From positions 248,001-312,000 of the forward strand of contig NZ_CABHWW010000033.1 of the NCBI RefSeq assembly GCF_902170305.1: DNA of 64,000 nt, given 5' to 3'. This document shows, piece after piece, positions 1-10,479 of this stretch. The translations under genes and the position numbers were made by a program. This DNA comes from Yersinia alsatica (GTDB lineage Bacteria; Pseudomonadota; Gammaproteobacteria; Enterobacterales; Enterobacteriaceae). The notes beneath the pieces were generated by a model that saw only the letters and a program-made list of their open reading frames with translations, did not search any database and was not told the DNA's origin. Position 1 is the first letter of the stretch. Each line of letters starts with the position of its first letter.

Positions 1-637
<637 letters not shown>

Positions 638-651
638 TCCTAGCAAAATAT

Positions 652-709
652 CTTCGGCGGAATACAACCATTAACAGACTCTGATTCTGTTTTGCGAACC
701 CCGCCGAAG
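652..709. repeat. GC-rich inverted repeat between nadC and ppdD
   Basis: CTTCGGCGG (652-660) is perfectly complementary to CCGCCGAAG (701-709). The 40-base loop contains a smaller ACAGA/TCTGT hairpin. No T-run follows, so it is not a classical intrinsic terminator. It may end nadC transcription, protect the mRNA 3' end, or be a small mobile repeat. Confidence 0.5.
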
Positions 710-840
710 TTATCTGTCCCGCTATTGCAACGACCTAAATATTCGACAGTACGCTTCGCAAATCAATGTAATGCCCCTATTGCCATAAATTAAAAAGCGG
801 CACTCTTACCTCGTTTTCACACACACAAGGAAAGTGCTAT

Positions 841-1284
841 ATGGCTAATCAACAAGGTTTTACATTAATTGAATTGATGGTCGCAATTGCCATCATTGCT
901 GTTCTCAGCGGCATTGGCATCCCGTCCTATCAGCGTTATATCCAGAAAGCAGCACTCACCGATATGTTACAAACCATTGTTCCCTACAAAATGGCGGTAG
1001 AGCTTTGCGCTATGGAACATGCCAGCCTTGATAGCTGTAATGCAGGTAAGCATGGGATTCCAGCAGGGGAAAAGTCACGTTACGTTAGCACCACTGCCAT
1101 TAATAAGGGGGTGATTACATTGACGGGCCTGCACACTCTTACCGATTTGACGTTGGCGATGTCGCCGACATTCAATCAGAGTGGAAATGTCACCTGGACA
1201 AGAACATGTATAGCTAAAGATAGCAGCCTTACTGATAGCTGTAACAGCGTGTTCCGTTTCAATGATAAGGCCTCAATAGAATGA
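841..1284 (+). CDS. ppdD: Type IV major prepilin PpdD
   Basis: A 147-residue type IV pilin. The short basic leader MANQQG precedes FTLIELMVAIAIIAVLSGIG, with the prepilin peptidase site after Gly6, Phe7 as the mature first residue and the conserved Glu5 of the mature chain. The hydrophobic N-terminal helix is followed by a globular domain with four cysteines, probably forming a C-terminal disulfide loop. AAGGAAA about six bases upstream serves as ribosome binding site. Its stop overlaps the hofB start (ATGA), so subunit, assembly ATPase and inner-membrane platform are co-translated. Prepilin peptidase and secretin genes are not in the window and must be elsewhere for a working pilus. Expression conditions are unknown. 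Confidence 0.93.
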   Translation: MANQQGFTLIELMVAIAIIAVLSGIGIPSYQRYIQKAALTDMLQTIVPYKMAVELCAMEHASLDSCNAGKHGIPAGEKSRYVSTTAINKGVITLTGLHTLTDLTLAMSPTFNQSGNVTWTRTCIAKDSSLTDSCNSVFRFNDKASIE

Positions 1285-2801
1285 GTGAATTTATGGCATC
1301 CTCACCCCAAATAATTAGTGATGAATTACACACACTTTGTCGCCGTCATCGAACAATAGCTCTAACTCTTGATGGTCAGAATTTGTCTATCGCCTCATCA
1401 AGCCCCGTCGATGATGAACTATTAACGGCACTGCGCTTTACTTGTGGCCGCAAGATAAGAGTGGAATATTGGCCAGAAGCCAAAATTGAACAATCATTAA
1501 ATCTGGAGTTATTCGAAGACACTAAATCCAAAGAATCCCATCAGGATAGCGCTGTAAAAGGCAGGGAACCGCTTGGGGCTACATCATCAAACCTGTCACT
1601 ACAAAATTCTGATGAAATGCAGTTGGATAACGAAAGTGATATTCCTGTTATCCAATTTATAACCCAAACACTGAGGCTAGCCATTGCAAAGCGGGCATCA
1701 GATATCCATTTTGAACCTTATCAGCATCACTATCGCATCCGATTAAGAATTGATGGTGTACTGCATGAAGCTCCACCGCCCATAGCCGAATTAGCCAGTC
1801 GAATCAGTAGCTGCCTGAAGGTCATGGCTAAACTGAATATCGCTGAAAAGCGGCTATCACAGGATGGTCAACTCGCTCTGTTGTTAGACGGTATCCGCTA
1901 CTCCATGAGAATAGCAACTCTTCCGGTGCAGTATGGCGAGAAAGTCGTACTAAGAATTCTGAACACCCAGCAGAAACCTACGCTCGAAAAACTGGGGTTA
2001 ACTACAATCGCCCATCAACAGTTATCACGAGCATTATCCGCACCGCAGGGTTTAGTTCTGGTCACCGGGCCGACCGGCAGTGGTAAGACAGTGACCCTGT
2101 ATTGCAGTTTGGACCAACTTAATCAGCCACAAATCAATATCTGTAGTGCTGAAGATCCTATCGAAATCCAGGTTGATGGTATCAATCAGACTCAGACCAA
2201 CAATAAGATTGGGCTCGATTTCTCGAGTGTATTACGTGCAATGCTGCGACAGGATCCAGATGTCATTATGCTCGGTGAAATTCGGGATAATGAAACAGCT
2301 GAAATAGCCGTTAAAGCGGCACTTACCGGGCATTTGGTTCTTTCTACATTACATACCAATTCAACTGCCGAGACGCTAATACGTCTGACACAAATGGGAA
2401 TAGAGCGCCACTTAATTGCGTCCAGCTTGATATTAGTTATCGCCCAACGTTTGGTGCGCAAATTGTGCCTGCACTGCCGACAGGTATCACCCACACTTTT
2501 TCAGGCCCCTTCTGGTGTGCGAACAACGCCATTGCAGCATTATCTTGCTGTCGGCTGCGAGCATTGTTGTGCTGGCTATTATGGCCGAACAGGAATTTAC
2601 GAAATGTTAAATATAACCCCGTCAATTCAACAAGCTCTACTCAATAATGTCAGCCCGTCAGAGCTCACGCGAATGGCGCAAGATCAAGAACAAATAACAT
2701 TACTCTGCGCAGGCTTAGCATTGGTCGAAAGCGGCATGACGAGTCTCGCTGAAATTAATCGTGTAGTAGGGTTGTTAGCAGAACACGAGGTAATGCATTG
2801 A
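1281..2801 (+). CDS. hofB: Type IV pilus / type II secretion assembly ATPase HofB (GspE/PilB family)
   Basis: This 506-residue protein is the cytoplasmic hexameric motor that powers pilin polymerisation. The Walker A motif GPTGSGKT lies near residues 262-269, the Asp-box and Walker B region DPDVIMLGEIRD near 325, followed by the His box GHLVLSTLHTN. Near residues 395-430 there are two Cys pairs (CLHC and CEHC), the zinc-binding element of GspE/PilB ATPases. The N-terminal 110 residues are divergent, as in E. coli HofB, and may be a reduced N1 domain. The ATG overlaps the ppdD stop; the next ATG lies 12 bases downstream and cannot be excluded. Its stop overlaps the hofC TTG. Confidence 0.93.
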   Translation: MSEFMASSPQIISDELHTLCRRHRTIALTLDGQNLSIASSSPVDDELLTALRFTCGRKIRVEYWPEAKIEQSLNLELFEDTKSKESHQDSAVKGREPLGATSSNLSLQNSDEMQLDNESDIPVIQFITQTLRLAIAKRASDIHFEPYQHHYRIRLRIDGVLHEAPPPIAELASRISSCLKVMAKLNIAEKRLSQDGQLALLLDGIRYSMRIATLPVQYGEKVVLRILNTQQKPTLEKLGLTTIAHQQLSRALSAPQGLVLVTGPTGSGKTVTLYCSLDQLNQPQINICSAEDPIEIQVDGINQTQTNNKIGLDFSSVLRAMLRQDPDVIMLGEIRDNETAEIAVKAALTGHLVLSTLHTNSTAETLIRLTQMGIERHLIASSLILVIAQRLVRKLCLHCRQVSPTLFQAPSGVRTTPLQHYLAVGCEHCCAGYYGRTGIYEMLNITPSIQQALLNNVSPSELTRMAQDQEQITLLCAGLALVESGMTSLAEINRVVGLLAEHEVMH

Positions 2802-3997
2802 GTTATCAGCGATTATTTTACTGGAGGGCCATTAACACTGAAGGCCAGCTACAAACAGGTGCGCTATTGGCAACAGAGAGAAATATTGTCTATGAACATA
2901 TGCTTCGTCATGGATTGCAACCCTTAGGCGTTAAGGGTGGCAAACGGTTATCAATTGGCTACTGGCGAGGAGATCGGCTAGTCGCGGTTACTCGTCAATT
3001 AGCCACTTTGCTGCAAGCTGGGCTGCCTTTGGTCAATAGTTTGCAACTATTAGCCAAAGAAATGGATGCCCTCCCTTGGCAATGCTTATTGCAGGAGATA
3101 AGCCAGCGGGTGTCACAGGGGCAATCATTATCAGAAGTGATAGCTCGCTACCCTAATACGTTCCCTCAATTATATCCCCCAGTCATTGCCATGGGGGAAC
3201 TCACTGGGAATCTTGAACAATGCTGTATTCAGTTAGTACATCATCAGGAGCGCCAGCAAAAACTGCAAAAGAAAGTGGTTAAGGCACTCAAGTATCCGGT
3301 ATTTGTCTGTGTTATTGCACTGGCTGTTAGCATCCTCATGCTGGTCTTGGTGCTACCTGAGTTTGCACAAATATATCAATCATTCGATACGCCATTACCG
3401 GCACTGACCGCCGCACTGCTATTGATGTCGGCATTCATTACTGCTTATGGGCCATTTATAGCATTGTTAATGGTGTTACTTTGTAGTGGATATCTGTATA
3501 TACGAAAACATCAAGCTCGCTGGCGACAAGCGGAACAAAGGCTTTTATTACGTCTTCCTGTTGTTTCAGCACTCATTCGCGGTAGCTGCCTTAGCCAAGT
3601 GTTCCAAACACTGGCGATGACCCAACATGCGGGATTACCACTGACGGCGGGATTGGATGCGGCACTCGTATCCATCAATAACAGTAGCTATCAGCAAGCA
3701 CTGAGGCATATTCAAACACAAATTAACCAAGGCGTTCCTCTGCATATAGCCCTTGCCCAACAACGACTATTTCCTCCCTTATGCCAACAAATGGTTCGTG
3801 TTGGTGAGGAATCTGGTGCACTGGATGTACTACTAGAAAAACTGGCAAATTGGCATCAGCAGCAAACCCAAGATTTGGCTGATAATCTGACCCAAATGTT
3901 GGAGCCACTTTTAATGCTAATTATTGGCGGCATTGTTGGGATTTTAGTAATTGCGATGTATTTACCCATATTCCAATTAGGGGATGTTATCGGGTAG
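2798..3997 (+). CDS. hofC: Type IV pilus inner-membrane platform protein HofC (GspF/PilC family)
   Basis: A 399-residue inner-membrane protein expected to couple the HofB ATPase to pilin extraction and assembly. It has the duplicated GspF architecture: a first cytoplasmic domain with QLATLLQAGLPLVNSLQLL and GELTGNLEQCC, a membrane segment near residues 168-190, a second around 205-230, a repeated domain (LAMTQHAGLPLTAGLDAAL, GEESGALDVLLEKLA) and a C-terminal membrane helix ending MYLPIFQLGD. Translation most likely begins at a TTG overlapping the hofB stop (TTGA), with GAGG seven bases upstream; no nearer ATG fits family length. It is the last gene of the pilus operon. Confidence 0.92.
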   Translation: MSYQRLFYWRAINTEGQLQTGALLATERNIVYEHMLRHGLQPLGVKGGKRLSIGYWRGDRLVAVTRQLATLLQAGLPLVNSLQLLAKEMDALPWQCLLQEISQRVSQGQSLSEVIARYPNTFPQLYPPVIAMGELTGNLEQCCIQLVHHQERQQKLQKKVVKALKYPVFVCVIALAVSILMLVLVLPEFAQIYQSFDTPLPALTAALLLMSAFITAYGPFIALLMVLLCSGYLYIRKHQARWRQAEQRLLLRLPVVSALIRGSCLSQVFQTLAMTQHAGLPLTAGLDAALVSINNSSYQQALRHIQTQINQGVPLHIALAQQRLFPPLCQQMVRVGEESGALDVLLEKLANWHQQQTQDLADNLTQMLEPLLMLIIGGIVGILVIAMYLPIFQLGDVIG

Positions 3998-4056
3998 GCC
4001 AATAAAGGTATCAAAATAAGGGAGCTTGCGGCTAAGACTGCGTAAGGAGAGCCATA

Positions 4057-4087
4057 GAAAAAGGGCGCTGAGTGAATACGCCCTTTT
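4057..4087. terminator. Bidirectional intrinsic terminator between hofC and guaC
   Basis: The stem AAAGGGCG / CGCCCTTT, with an 11-base loop, has A residues before it and T residues after it, so it can terminate both the rightward pilus operon and leftward guaC transcription. Confidence 0.8.
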
Positions 4088-4122
4088 CATATCAATGCTT
4101 AAACATCATCGGAAATCAGATA

Positions 4123-5166
4123 TTAATTACTGCCAAATACCCGATTTTCTTGCTCTGCAACACGGATAAATGTTGTGCGTTTAGTCAGCTCTTTTAAATG
4201 CGAAGCCCCTACATAGGTACAAGCTGAACGCAAGCCGCCCATAATGTCGCGAACAGTGTTATCAACAGGACCACGTAATGGCAATTTAACCGTTTTGCCT
4301 TCTGCGGCGCGGTATTCAGCAACACCACCCACATGACGTTTCATCGCAGACTCAGAGCTCATACCGTAGAACAGCATAAACTTCTCGCCATTCTCTTCAA
4401 CCACACGCCCTTCACACTCGTCGTGCCCAGCTAGCATACCGCCCAGCATGACAAAGTCAGCACCGCCACCAAAAGCTTTTGCCACATCACCCGGCACTGA
4501 ACAGCCGCCATCACTGACAATCTGACCACCCAAGCCATGAGCGGCATCAGCACATTCGATTACTGCTGATAATTGTGGATAACCAACACCGGTTTTAACA
4601 CGAGTGGTACAGACCGAACCCGGGCCAATACCCACTTTAACAATGTCAGCGCCCGAAAGAATAAGTTCTTCTACCATCTCGCCAGTCACCACATTACCGG
4701 CACAAATGACTTTATCTGGGCAAGCTTCGCGTGCTTTTTGCAGGAAGGAGACAAAATGCTCAGAGTAGCCATTAGCGACATCGATGCAGATAAATTTCAA
4801 TGCCGGCGATAATGCCAAAATTTGCTTCATTTTGTCGAAATCGGCAGAGGAAGTCCCGGTTGAGACCATGACATGGCGCAATACAGACTCAGGAACTCGT
4901 TTAACAAACTCGCCCCATTGCTCAACACTGTAGTGTTTGTGAACTGCGGTAAGAACATCAAATGATGCCAGGACTTCTGCCATGCGGAAGGTGCCAACAG
5001 TATCCATATTAGCGGCGATGATAGGTACACCAGACCAATTCCAACCTGAATGTTTGAAGGTAAACTGACGTTCCAGTTCCACTTCAGAGCGACTTTTCAG
5101 TGTTGAACGCTTTGGACGGATTAACACATCTTTAAAGCCTAATTTCAAACCTTCTTCAATACGCAT
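4123..5166 (-). CDS. guaC: GMP reductase
   Basis: At 347 residues it matches enterobacterial GuaC, which reduces GMP to IMP with NADPH and releases ammonia, returning guanine nucleotides to the common purine pool. The IMPDH/GMPR barrel signature [15 protein letters not shown] includes the catalytic cysteine near residue 186. Other barrel motifs are [26 protein letters not shown], and [14 protein letters not shown]. The GMP reductase subgroup lacks the CBS pair of IMP dehydrogenase, as here. AGGAAA precedes the ATG. It stands alone on the minus strand, divergent from coaE across 294 bases that must hold both promoters; no clear consensus boxes or conserved ORF were identified there. Confidence 0.97.
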   Translation of the reverse strand: MRIEEGLKLGFKDVLIRPKRSTLKSRSEVELERQFTFKHSGWNWSGVPIIAANMDTVGTFRMAEVLASFDVLTAVHKHYSVEQWGEFVKRVPESVLRHVMVSTGTSSADFDKMKQILALSPALKFICIDVANGYSEHFVSFLQKAREACPDKVICAGNVVTGEMVEELILSGADIVKVGIGPGSVCTTRVKTGVGYPQLSAVIECADAAHGLGGQIVSDGGCSVPGDVAKAFGGGADFVMLGGMLAGHDECEGRVVEENGEKFMLFYGMSSESAMKRHVGGVAEYRAAEGKTVKLPLRGPVDNTVRDIMGGLRSACTYVGASHLKELTKRTTFIRVAEQENRVFGSN

Positions 5167-5460
5167 GGCTGATTATTTCCTGGTTAGTGGCGATAGATCG
5201 CAAAATGTGATCGGGCGTAAATCACGCCATCCCAGTGAAGCTATCATACGCATGAATAATTCTACGGCAAGACTGCGAATGCACCTTTATTTACGCTACA
5301 ATCCCACAAATTACCTGAAGAGTACCGACAGCTCATTTATCACCGTGTCCACTTCATATATTTTTCCACGTAGTTCAAACAGAATGCATACCTTGCTATG
5401 CCTTCGCACCTGCTTTCAGATACAATTCGGCCACTCATTAACAGTATGCAAGGCTAGGCA

Positions 5461-6081
5461 ATGACCTATATTGTGGCCCTCACCGGTGGCATTGGCAGCG
5501 GTAAAAGTACAGTAGCGGATGCATTCGCCAACCTCGGAGTGCCCCTTGTTGATGCTGATATTATTGCTCGTCAGGTTGTTGAACCGGGGATGCCAGCACT
5601 AGCGGCTATCACCTCTCACTTTGGTGAAACTATCCTGCAAGCGGATGGCACATTGAACCGAGCAGCATTGCGCGAAAAAATTTTCAGTGAGCCACAGGAA
5701 AAAGCATGGTTAAATTCATTGTTGCATCCATTGATTCAGCAGGAAACTCAGCGCCAACTCGCGGCTATTGATAAACCATACATACTTTGGGTTGTTCCTC
5801 TGCTGGTTGAAAATGGTTTACACCACCGTGCTAATCGTGTGTTAGTGGTAGATGTTGCACCTGATATACAACTCGCTCGTACCATAGCGAGAGATGGTAT
5901 TACCCGCCAACAGGCAGAACATATTTTAGCCTCACAGGTTTCGCGGCAGCAGCGGCTGGCCTGTGCTGATGACATTATTGACAATAGCGGCGATCCCTTA
6001 GTTATCGCCCCGCAAGTTGCGGCATTACACCAACAGTATTTAAAATTGGCAGCTGCGGCCCAACAGGATCTATATCGATGA
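5461..6081 (+). CDS. coaE: Dephospho-CoA kinase
   Basis: This 206-residue cytosolic kinase performs the last step of coenzyme A synthesis, ATP-dependent phosphorylation of the 3'-hydroxyl of dephospho-CoA. The P-loop GGIGSGKST occupies residues 9-17, followed by the [13 protein letters not shown] substrate region and a lid segment with paired arginines ([15 protein letters not shown]). Length and motif order are typical. Its stop overlaps the zapD start (ATGA), forming the coaE-zapD-yacG unit found in many gammaproteobacteria. Confidence 0.97.
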   Translation: MTYIVALTGGIGSGKSTVADAFANLGVPLVDADIIARQVVEPGMPALAAITSHFGETILQADGTLNRAALREKIFSEPQEKAWLNSLLHPLIQQETQRQLAAIDKPYILWVVPLLVENGLHHRANRVLVVDVAPDIQLARTIARDGITRQQAEHILASQVSRQQRLACADDIIDNSGDPLVIAPQVAALHQQYLKLAAAAQQDLYR

Positions 6082-6830
6082 GTGACCTCACCTCAACAAT
6101 ACTTTTTGAACATCCGCTTAATGAAAAAATGCGTACCTGGCTGAGAATGGAGTTTTTACTACAACAATTAGAAAGCCAACGTTCGTTAGATAATATTGCC
6201 AGTGCATTGACGTTTTTCCGAACTGCATCTGATTTAATCGATGTTCTTGAGCGCGGTGAAGTTCGGACTGATTTGCTTAAGGAACTTGAACGTCAGCAGC
6301 AAAAGTTGCAGCAGTGGGCTGATATGCCCGGTGTCGATATTTCACGGGTGGATTCACTGCGCAGTCAGCTAAAAAACCGAGCCTCAGTATTAATGTCTGC
6401 GCCGCGTATCGGCCAGTCATTAAAAGAAGACCGTTTAATCAGTGTTGTTCGTCAGCGTCTAAGTATCCCCGGTGGCTGCTGTAGTTTTGACTTGCCCACT
6501 TTACATACCTGGTTGCACCAACCGCAAGACCAGCGCAATCAGCATATTGCTAAATTACTGGCAAGCCTGACGCCACTCAATCAATCACTGACCATCATTT
6601 TAGATTTAATTCGCCAATCAGGTCCGTTACGAGCACAAATCAGCTTAAATGGCTTCTTCCAAGACAATGCGGAAGGGGCCGATTTGCTCAGATTGCGTCT
6701 GCCGCTGGAGCCGCAACTGTATCCGCAGATTTCTGGTCATAAAACACGATATGCCATTCGCTTCTTACCACTTGATAGTGAAAATGGCACCGTGCCAGCT
6801 CGTTTATCGTTTGAATTGGCCTGCTGCTAA
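6078..6830 (+). CDS. zapD: Cell division protein ZapD
   Basis: A 250-residue cytosolic protein of the ZapD (formerly YacF, DUF1342) family, which cross-links FtsZ filaments and stabilises the Z-ring. Recognisable segments are the N-terminal [33 protein letters not shown], a long helical first half and a beta-rich C-terminal half ending [15 protein letters not shown]. It starts in overlap with coaE and is followed 25 bases later by yacG. Its target FtsZ is encoded about 6 kb away on the other strand. Identification rests on whole-length resemblance. Confidence 0.94.
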   Translation: MSDLTSTILFEHPLNEKMRTWLRMEFLLQQLESQRSLDNIASALTFFRTASDLIDVLERGEVRTDLLKELERQQQKLQQWADMPGVDISRVDSLRSQLKNRASVLMSAPRIGQSLKEDRLISVVRQRLSIPGGCCSFDLPTLHTWLHQPQDQRNQHIAKLLASLTPLNQSLTIILDLIRQSGPLRAQISLNGFFQDNAEGADLLRLRLPLEPQLYPQISGHKTRYAIRFLPLDSENGTVPARLSFELACC

Positions 6831-6855
6831 GTTGATAGATTTTAGGAGAAAAAAC

Positions 6856-7062
6856 ATGGAAACCGAAGAAATAGAGGTTAACTGCCCAACATGTGGAAAA
6901 GTAGTGATCTGGGGTGAACAAAGCCCTTATCGCCCTTTCTGTTGCAAGCGTTGCCAGCTTATTGACTTAGGTGAATGGGCAGATGAAGAGAAACGTATAC
7001 CTAGCCATGGTGAACAATCCGATAGTGATGAATGGACGGAAGAAGACCCTCTCAAGCACTGA
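6856..7062 (+). CDS. yacG: DNA gyrase inhibitor YacG, zinc-binding
   Basis: A 68-residue protein with a treble-clef-like zinc site formed by Cys10, Cys13, Cys29 and Cys33 (CPTCGK ... FCCKRC), then the [13 protein letters not shown] segment and an acidic tail. E. coli YacG binds GyrB and inhibits gyrase. The ATG at 6856 has GGAG nine bases upstream. Longer in-frame readings run back into zapD and have no family support. It is the final gene of the coaE-zapD-yacG group. Confidence 0.95.
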   Translation: METEEIEVNCPTCGKVVIWGEQSPYRPFCCKRCQLIDLGEWADEEKRIPSHGEQSDSDEWTEEDPLKH

Positions 7063-7093
7063 TCGTTTTAACCACTGGTTACTGTTTCGCAAG

Positions 7094-7118
7094 AATGGAG
7101 CAAGTCATCCGCTCCATT
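7094..7118. terminator. Possible terminator hairpin between yacG and mutT
   Basis: AATGGAGC (7094-7101) pairs perfectly with GCTCCATT (7111-7118), with a 9-base loop between convergent yacG and mutT. The T-tract is weak on both strands, so its function as a terminator is uncertain. Confidence 0.4.
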
Positions 7119-7156
7119 CGCCTCAGATCAAATACCAATCATATTAGTGGCCTGCA

Positions 7157-7543
7157 TTATGCAGTGAGTAATTCTATGATGGCGGTATTAGCAGGCGGGA
7201 ATTCTTGCGCCAACAACTCAGATTGTTTCACCCAGCGCATCGGTTGCCCTTCACGGCCAAAAGGTTCGCCATCCCAAGCGTCAACTATATAAAAATGTAG
7301 TGTCACGATACGGTCAGCATAAGCATGTTCAAGCACTTTAAATAAAGCGGCGTTTCGCACCACAATGCCCGTTTCCTCCAACAACTCGCGCTGCAAAGCT
7401 AGCTCTGGTGTCTCTCCCTGCTCAACCTTACCGCCGGGGAATTCCCAAAAGCCGGCCATATGAGAATCAACCGCGCGCTGAGTAATAAAAATCTCCCGCT
7501 GTGCGTTACGAATAATCCCCACTGCAATATGTAAGTGTTTCAA
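7157..7543 (-). CDS. mutT: 8-oxo-dGTP diphosphatase MutT
   Basis: MutT hydrolyses 8-oxo-dGTP to the monophosphate, clearing oxidised guanine from the nucleotide pool and preventing A:T to C:G transversions. Read from a TTG, the product is 128 residues beginning MKHLHIAVGIIR, matching MutT. The complete Nudix box runs from Gly38 to Ile60 (GKVEQGETPELALQRELLEE, then TGI). AGGAG lies eight bases before the TTG; an upstream ATG would add 29 residues with no family counterpart. It lies behind secA, separated by an intrinsic terminator, so transcription would come from read-through or an unlocated promoter. Confidence 0.94.
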   Translation of the reverse strand: MKHLHIAVGIIRNAQREIFITQRAVDSHMAGFWEFPGGKVEQGETPELALQRELLEETGIVVRNAALFKVLEHAYADRIVTLHFYIVDAWDGEPFGREGQPMRWVKQSELLAQEFPPANTAIIELLTA

Positions 7544-7627
7544 TTCTCTCGCTCCTGAAAGGGACATAAACGCTAGCCTAAGCCTTACCCTGATTGTTTT
7601 TCCTAAAATCGAACGGCAAAAAAGAGC

Positions 7628-7657
7628 CAAAATAAAGGGCGGTTTTTACGCCGCCCT
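7628..7657 (-). terminator. Intrinsic terminator of the secM-secA transcript
   Basis: Read on the minus strand, AGGGCGG and CCGCCCT form the stem, followed by a T-rich stretch (TTATTTT). It lies 30 bases beyond the secA stop and before mutT. Confidence 0.8.
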
Positions 7658-7687
7658 CATTAACAGTATCGATCCTAGCCTAAAATA

Positions 7688-10402
7688 TTACTGTAAACGG
7701 CCGTGGCACTGTTTGTATTTTTTGCCTGAACCACATGGGCATGGATCATTACGCCCCACTTTGCGCTCAAGGCTGGCAGCAACACTGACTTCTTCCTGCG
7801 ACATCAATGCACTGTTATCAGACTGATGGCTCAGTTGTTGCTGTTTAGCCAAACGCTCAGATTCTTCACGGCGCTGTACTTCCAGCGCTTCAACTTCTTC
7901 TGGCATCCGCACCTGTACTTTGCTCAGCACACTGATCACTTCATATTTCAGTGATTCCAGCATGGCAGCAAACATGGCGAAAGATTCACGCTTATATTCT
8001 TGCTTAGGATCTTTCTGTGCGTAGCCACGCAGATGGATACCCTGACGCAGGTAATCCATGGCAGCCAAATGCTCTTTCCACAAGGAATCAAGTGTTTGTA
8101 ACATCACGCCTTTCTCGAAGTTGCGCATCATGTCAATGCCAACCACTTCTTCTTTGCGGTGATACACTTCGATAGCCTGTTGCAGGATTCGCTCACGCAA
8201 TGTTTCTTCATGCAACTGTGGCTCATCTTCAAGCCATTGAGCGATCGGCATGTCCAGGTCGAAATCATTTTTCAGACGCTGTTCCAGACCTTCAACATCC
8301 CACATTTCCTCCAGAGACTGGGTTGGGATATAGCTGTCGATAACCGTTTTGAAAACGTCTTCACGGATGCTGTTGATGGTTTCGCTAACATCAGACACAT
8401 CCAACAGCTCATTACGCTGGCTGTATATCGCCCGGCGCTGGTCGTTTGCCACATCATCATATTCAAGCAATTGCTTACGGATATCGAAGTTACGGCTTTC
8501 AACTTTACGCTGCGCGTTGGCAATAGCTTTGGTGACCCATGGGTGCTCAATCGCTTCGCCCGGCTTCATACCCAATTTACGCATCATGCCAGACACACGG
8601 TCAGAGGCAAAAATACGCATCAAAGCATCTTCCATTGACAGGTAGAAACGTGAAGAACCGGCATCCCCCTGACGACCCGCACGACCACGTAACTGGTTAT
8701 CGATACGACGCGATTCATGGCGCTCAGTACCAATGATATGCAAACCACCCGATGCCAGTACCGCATCATGACGAATCTGCCATGCCGCTTTAATCGCCGC
8801 AATTTGGTCTTCAGTTGGGTCTTCCAGCAGGGCAATCTCACTCTGCCAACTGCCGCCTAACACGATGTCAGTACCACGACCCGCCATGTTGGTCGCGATA
8901 GTTACCGCTCCCGGCTGACCGGCTTGAGAAACGATTTCCGCTTCCATGGCGTGGAACTTGGCGTTCAGAACTTTATGTTCGATACCGGCTTTGGTTAACT
9001 CAGCAGACACCACTTCAGACTTCTCAATCGAGATAGTACCCACCAATACTGGTTGGCCGTTCGCTGTACGCTCACGGATATCTTCGATGATTGCGCCAAT
9101 TTTTTCCTGTTCAGTCATATAGACTAAATCAGCTAAATCCTTACGGATCATTGGGCGGTTGGTGGGTACAACGATGGTGTCCAGCTTATAAATAGAGCTG
9201 AATTCGAACGCTTCGGTATCCGCAGTACCGGTCATACCGGCCAGTTTTTCATAGAGACGGAAGTAGTTCTGGAAAGTGATAGAAGCCAGCGTCTGGTTTT
9301 CGTTCTGAATTTCTACGCCTTCTTTCGCTTCAACTGCCTGATGCAAGCCATCGGACCAACGACGACCTTGCATGGTACGGCCAGTGTGCTCATCAACGAT
9401 GATAACTTCACCATCTTTCACGATGTAATCAACATCACGGGTAAACAGAACGTGAGCACGCAGAGCCGCAGTAACATGGTGCATTAACATGATGTTACTT
9501 GGAGAATACAGCGACTCCCCTTCGTCCATGATGCCCGCTTCCACTAACATTTGTTCAATCAGAATCAGACCGCGTTCAGTCAGGTGAACCTGACGTGATT
9601 TTTCATCCACGGAGAAGTGCCCTTCCCCCTGGAAGCTGTCGGAGTCTTCTTTTTCCTGACGAATCAGTTTTGGAATCAGCTTGTTAACCCGAATATACAT
9701 CTCGGAGCTATCTTCAGCTGGGCCAGAGATAATCAGCGGAGTACGAGCTTCGTCGATCAAGATGGAGTCAACTTCATCCACCAATGCATAGTGCAGCGGA
9801 CGCTGTACGCGCTCTTCCGGACTGAACGCCATGTTGTCACGCAGATAGTCAAAACCGTATTCGTTGTTAGTGCCGTAGGTGATATCTGCAGCATAAGCAG
9901 CGCGCTTAGCTGGCGCCGTCATATTCGGCAAGTTGATACCAACACTCAGGCCCAAGAACTCAAATAGTGGACGGTTATTTTCGGCGTCACGTTGAGCCAA
10001 GTAGTCGTTGACGGTAACTACGTGAACACCACGGCCACTCAACGCATTCAGGTAAGCTGGCAGTGTTGCGGTCAGTGTTTTACCTTCACCAGTACGCATT
10101 TCTGCAATGCATCGCTCATTCAGTACCATACCGCCCAGCAGCTGCACGTCGAAGTGACGCATACCGAACACACGTTTACTGGCTTCGCGCACCACAGCAA
10201 AAGCCTCAGGAATCAGAGTTTCCAGCACTGCACCTTTTGCCAGGCGCTCGCGGAATTCATCAGTTTTGGCACGTAATTCAGCATCGGTCAGTTTTTCAAT
10301 TTCAGGTTCCATGCGGTTGATAAGATCAACCACTTTCTGCATACGGCGCAGGGTACGATCGTTACGGCTGCCAAAAACTTTGGTTAATAATTTGATTAGC
10401 AT
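7688..10402 (-). CDS. secA: Preprotein translocase ATPase SecA
   Basis: SecA (904 residues) is the ATP motor that pushes unfolded preproteins through SecYEG. Walker A MRTGEGKT lies near residues 102-109 and is followed by [11 protein letters not shown]. Other motifs are the DEAD-like [13 protein letters not shown], the second nucleotide-binding fold with GTDIVLGG and [10 protein letters not shown], the helical scaffold and the C-terminal linker. The tail ends with the zinc element [16 protein letters not shown], which binds SecB and phospholipid. All expected domains and full length are present. It follows secM by 77 bases; SecM stalling is expected to expose the secA ribosome binding site when export is limiting. 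Confidence 0.98.
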   Translation of the reverse strand: MLIKLLTKVFGSRNDRTLRRMQKVVDLINRMEPEIEKLTDAELRAKTDEFRERLAKGAVLETLIPEAFAVVREASKRVFGMRHFDVQLLGGMVLNERCIAEMRTGEGKTLTATLPAYLNALSGRGVHVVTVNDYLAQRDAENNRPLFEFLGLSVGINLPNMTAPAKRAAYAADITYGTNNEYGFDYLRDNMAFSPEERVQRPLHYALVDEVDSILIDEARTPLIISGPAEDSSEMYIRVNKLIPKLIRQEKEDSDSFQGEGHFSVDEKSRQVHLTERGLILIEQMLVEAGIMDEGESLYSPSNIMLMHHVTAALRAHVLFTRDVDYIVKDGEVIIVDEHTGRTMQGRRWSDGLHQAVEAKEGVEIQNENQTLASITFQNYFRLYEKLAGMTGTADTEAFEFSSIYKLDTIVVPTNRPMIRKDLADLVYMTEQEKIGAIIEDIRERTANGQPVLVGTISIEKSEVVSAELTKAGIEHKVLNAKFHAMEAEIVSQAGQPGAVTIATNMAGRGTDIVLGGSWQSEIALLEDPTEDQIAAIKAAWQIRHDAVLASGGLHIIGTERHESRRIDNQLRGRAGRQGDAGSSRFYLSMEDALMRIFASDRVSGMMRKLGMKPGEAIEHPWVTKAIANAQRKVESRNFDIRKQLLEYDDVANDQRRAIYSQRNELLDVSDVSETINSIREDVFKTVIDSYIPTQSLEEMWDVEGLEQRLKNDFDLDMPIAQWLEDEPQLHEETLRERILQQAIEVYHRKEEVVGIDMMRNFEKGVMLQTLDSLWKEHLAAMDYLRQGIHLRGYAQKDPKQEYKRESFAMFAAMLESLKYEVISVLSKVQVRMPEEVEALEVQRREESERLAKQQQLSHQSDNSALMSQEEVSVAASLERKVGRNDPCPCGSGKKYKQCHGRLQ

Positions 10403-10479
10403 GATTCTTAATATCTCTTACAAGACCACCAAACCGGCGGCCAAAGGTTGTATAAAATTGGGGTAAACCAAGAGAATAG

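Noticed and set aside
5165-5464. 99-codon plus-strand frame between guaC and coaE
   Set aside because: It fills the divergent promoter gap, has no recognisable domain, and no ribosome binding site or family match was seen.
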